This document shows, piece by piece, positions 36,614-36,644 of a stretch of DNA of 36,644 nucleotides. Source of the DNA: Bacteroidales bacterium (lineage in GTDB: Bacteria; Bacteroidota; Bacteroidia; Bacteroidales; Cfx3-03); assembly GCA_023251485.1 (NCBI GenBank), contig JAHEYR010000010.1, positions 1 to 36,644 of the forward strand, in the 5' to 3' direction. The notes beneath the pieces were generated by a model that saw nothing but the letters and a program-made list of their open reading frames with translations, was not told the origin of the DNA and made no database searches. Positions within the stretch are counted from its first letter, which is position 1. Every line of letters starts with the position of its first letter. The translations under genes were made by a program, and so were the position numbers.

Positions 36614-36644
36614 ATTTAGGAGAGTATGTTCTAATTTTGGTTTT

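Noticed and set aside
1-36644. tRNA, rRNA, integrase or transposase genes at the putative island edges
   Set aside because: None recognised on either strand, so island status rests only on repeats and gene-poor flanks.

Overview
This is a ~36.6 kb chromosomal window from a Bacteroidota (Bacteroidales-like) genome. Evidence includes TAnnTTTG promoter boxes, a T9SS C-terminal tail, a Rho with a long N-terminal insert, and a DPP III with HECLGH. Positions 1-12,000 are mostly housekeeping: rho (partial), gcvT, DPP III peptidase, POT peptide transporter, DEDD exonuclease, Fe/Mn SOD, an exported YhcH-like protein, aroK, a TrmA/RlmD-family rRNA methyltransferase and hydE. Positions 12,000-17,000 hold a co-directional envelope cluster ending in a modular LRR protein. 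Positions 17,200-25,100 hold a giant lipoprotein alpha-2-macroglobulin with a CMEQ thioester motif, a NamZ/DUF1343 muramidase and a membrane-anchored protein, then a convergent DUF2961/GH172-like protein. The most unusual region is 26,300-35,750. It contains a 1,981-codon T9SS-type protein (13 Asp-box repeats + TIG-like + alpha/beta-hydrolase + two PKD-like + FN3 + sorting tail) paired with an outer-membrane barrel gene. This pair sits between AT-rich gene-poor DNA carrying three copies plus one partial copy of a ~30-40 bp same-orientation dispersed repeat. A ~350 bp nested inverted-repeat structure lies between two of the copies. All calls come from reading the sequence and the supplied ORF track; no database search was run.
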